A DNA stretch of 22,925 nt from Rhodanobacter sp. UBA5168 (GTDB lineage Bacteria > Pseudomonadota > Gammaproteobacteria > Xanthomonadales > Rhodanobacteraceae): assembly GCA_002413455.1 (NCBI GenBank), contig DHXA01000249.1, positions 11,347 to 34,271 of the forward strand. Reading direction: 5' to 3'. Every line of letters begins with the position of its first letter. Position 1 is the stretch's first letter. Below, piece by piece: positions 21,925 through 22,925 of the stretch. Both the position numbers and the translations under genes were made by a program. The notes under the pieces were generated by a model, which saw nothing but the letters and a program-made list of their open reading frames with translations, made no database searches and was not told the DNA's origin.

Positions 21925-21995
21925 GTCGAAGGGGATGCGAGGGACCGCCGGCCCTTCGACGGACCGGCCCTTCCACTTCGCTTTGCTACGCTCAG
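21925..21995. repeat. REP-like inverted repeat upstream of the sugar porter
   Basis: GTCGAAGGG (21925-21933) and CCCTTCGAC (21952-21960) are a perfect 9-bp inverted repeat, followed by CCCTTCCACTTCGCT then TTGCTACGCTCAG (21968-21995). The same GTCGAAGGG arm and a CCCCTCGACTTCACT stretch occur at 5981-6030. It probably belongs to a dispersed intergenic palindromic family. The rest of 21751-22064 holds the operator but no gene. Confidence 0.45.
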
Positions 21996-22064
21996 AGCCT
22001 GCCCCGAACCCGATCCGGGCAGCACGGAGAGCGAGGCGATGCGTCGAACGCGAGTACCGGCAGC

Positions 22065-22925
22065 TTAGGCAATCGCGTTGATCACGGCGAGGAAATCGCG
22101 GCCGTAACGCTTCAGCTTGGCCTCGCCGACACCGCTGATGGTGGCCAGCTCGTCCTCGTTCGCCGGCAGCGCGCGCAGCATCGCCAGCAAGGTGGCGTCG
22201 TGGAACACCACGTACGGCGGCACCCCCTGTTGCTTGGCCAACTGCGTGCGCAGGGCGCGCAATTCGTCCCACATTCCCTGCTCGTAGGCCTCGATGCCGA
22301 GACTGCCGCCGCTGCTTTTATCGGATGCGCCCATCTTGCTGTCGCGGCGACGGCGGCTGCCGCGCTCCGGCCTGGCATCCTCGCGCAGTTTCACCGGCTT
22401 GCCGCCGCTGAGCACGGCGCGACTGCCGGCGGTCAGGCGCAAGGTGCCGTAGCCCTCGGCATCGGCTTCCAGCAGGCCGGCCGCAAGCAGCTGGCGGAAT
22501 ACCGAGCGCCACTGCTTCTCGTCCATCTCGGCGCCGATGCCGAACGTGCTGAGCCGGTGATGGTCGAGGCTGAGCACACGCTCGGTTTCCTCGCCGCGGA
22601 GCACGTCGATCACATGGCCGGAGCCGAAGCGCTGGCCGGTGCGGTACACCGCCGACAGCGCCTTCTGCGCCGGCACGGTGGCGTCCCAGGTTTTCGGCGG
22701 CGCGATGCAGTTGTCGCAGTGGCCGCAGGGACCGGGATAGGTTTCGCCGAACGTGCCGAGCAGCAGTTGGCGACGGCAACCGGTGGCCTCGGCATAGGCC
22801 AGCAGCGATTCCAGTTTCTGCCGCTCGACCCGCTTGCGTTCGTCGGCGGATTCGGACTGAGCGATCATCTGGCTCATGGTGACCACGTCGGACAGGCCGT
22901 AGATCATCCACGCCTCGGCCGGCAG
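22065..22925 (-). CDS. recQ: ATP-dependent DNA helicase RecQ, C-terminal part (gene cut by window edge)
   Basis: The frame runs to the window end, reading LPAEAW before MIYGLSDVV, so the N-terminal helicase motor lies outside. The visible 286 residues cover the RecQ zinc-binding region (CRRQLLLGTFGE, then CGHCDNC), the winged-helix RQC domain (ALSAVYRTGQRFGSGHVIDVLRG, DEKQWRSVFRQLLAAGLL), a basic linker (about SRRRRDSK) and the C-terminal HRDC domain (YEQGMWDELRALRTQLAKQQ, PYVVFHDATLLAML, ISGVGEAKLKRYG). All standard RecQ C-terminal parts are present and in order. It acts in recombination and replication-fork repair. The gene ends at 22065, 314 bp above the sugar porter. Confidence 0.95.
   Translation of the reverse strand: MPAEAWMIYGLSDVVTMSQMIAQSESADERKRVERQKLESLLAYAEATGCRRQLLLGTFGETYPGPCGHCDNCIAPPKTWDATVPAQKALSAVYRTGQRFGSGHVIDVLRGEETERVLSLDHHRLSTFGIGAEMDEKQWRSVFRQLLAAGLLEADAEGYGTLRLTAGSRAVLSGGKPVKLREDARPERGSRRRRDSKMGASDKSSGGSLGIEAYEQGMWDELRALRTQLAKQQGVPPYVVFHDATLLAMLRALPANEDELATISGVGEAKLKRYGRDFLAVINAIA

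Noticed and set aside
1..22925. Search for tRNA, rRNA, CRISPR arrays, transposases and phage genes
   Set aside because: None recognised by eye on either strand; the only mobile-element signal is the attC array.

Overview
The window is high-G+C DNA with dense, tightly spaced genes. It carries a NodT/HlyD/MFS tripartite pump, sugar-porter/LacI and SDR/LysR pairs, and a recQ fragment. This suits a Xanthomonadales-type gammaproteobacterium (Rhodanobacter/Dyella-like). That placement is inference from gene style, because no rRNA or marker gene is present.

Bases 1-1935 differ from the rest. They form an integron gene-cassette array: one partial and five complete attC recombination sites of about 58-60 bp. 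The sites separate short, promoter-poor, visibly lower-G+C cassettes that all read on the + strand: a 166-bp cassette with only a tiny ORF, an atypical SDR, a 114-bp micro-cassette, an antibiotic-biosynthesis-monooxygenase-fold protein and a cupin. The coding or candidate small ORFs end on stop codons supplied by the attC sites. No integrase gene is in the window, so this is either the distal end of an integron whose intI lies to the left, or a CALIN (attC cluster lacking an integrase). The array ends at about 1935, next to what may be a truncated LysR-type regulator and an intact DHA2-type efflux gene.

Bases 2151-9191 are chromosomal: a DHA2 MFS exporter; a compact run of small genes (endonuclease V-family protein, DUF1905, ACT domain, DUF1697), the first three with ATGA overlaps; a 556-bp stretch without a convincing gene; a patatin-like lipoprotein; an AraC regulator; and an SDR convergent with it. 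Bases 9418-10959 carry two probable peroxide-defence genes: an AhpD/carboxymuconolactone decarboxylase-fold protein and a small exported catalase-family peroxidase.

Bases 10992-18042 are a run of minus-strand genes. In transcription order they are SDR, exported alpha/beta hydrolase with an Asp nucleophile, SDR, then NodT-type outer-membrane factor, EmrA-like adaptor and MFS pump. A LysR regulator is divergent from the first SDR. A hairpin at the end of the second SDR suggests that the pump is a separate unit.

Bases 19111-21836 hold a LacI-type regulator and a sugar porter, with a candidate LacI operator upstream of the porter. The window closes inside recQ, of which only the C-terminal part (zinc-binding, winged-helix and HRDC regions) is present.
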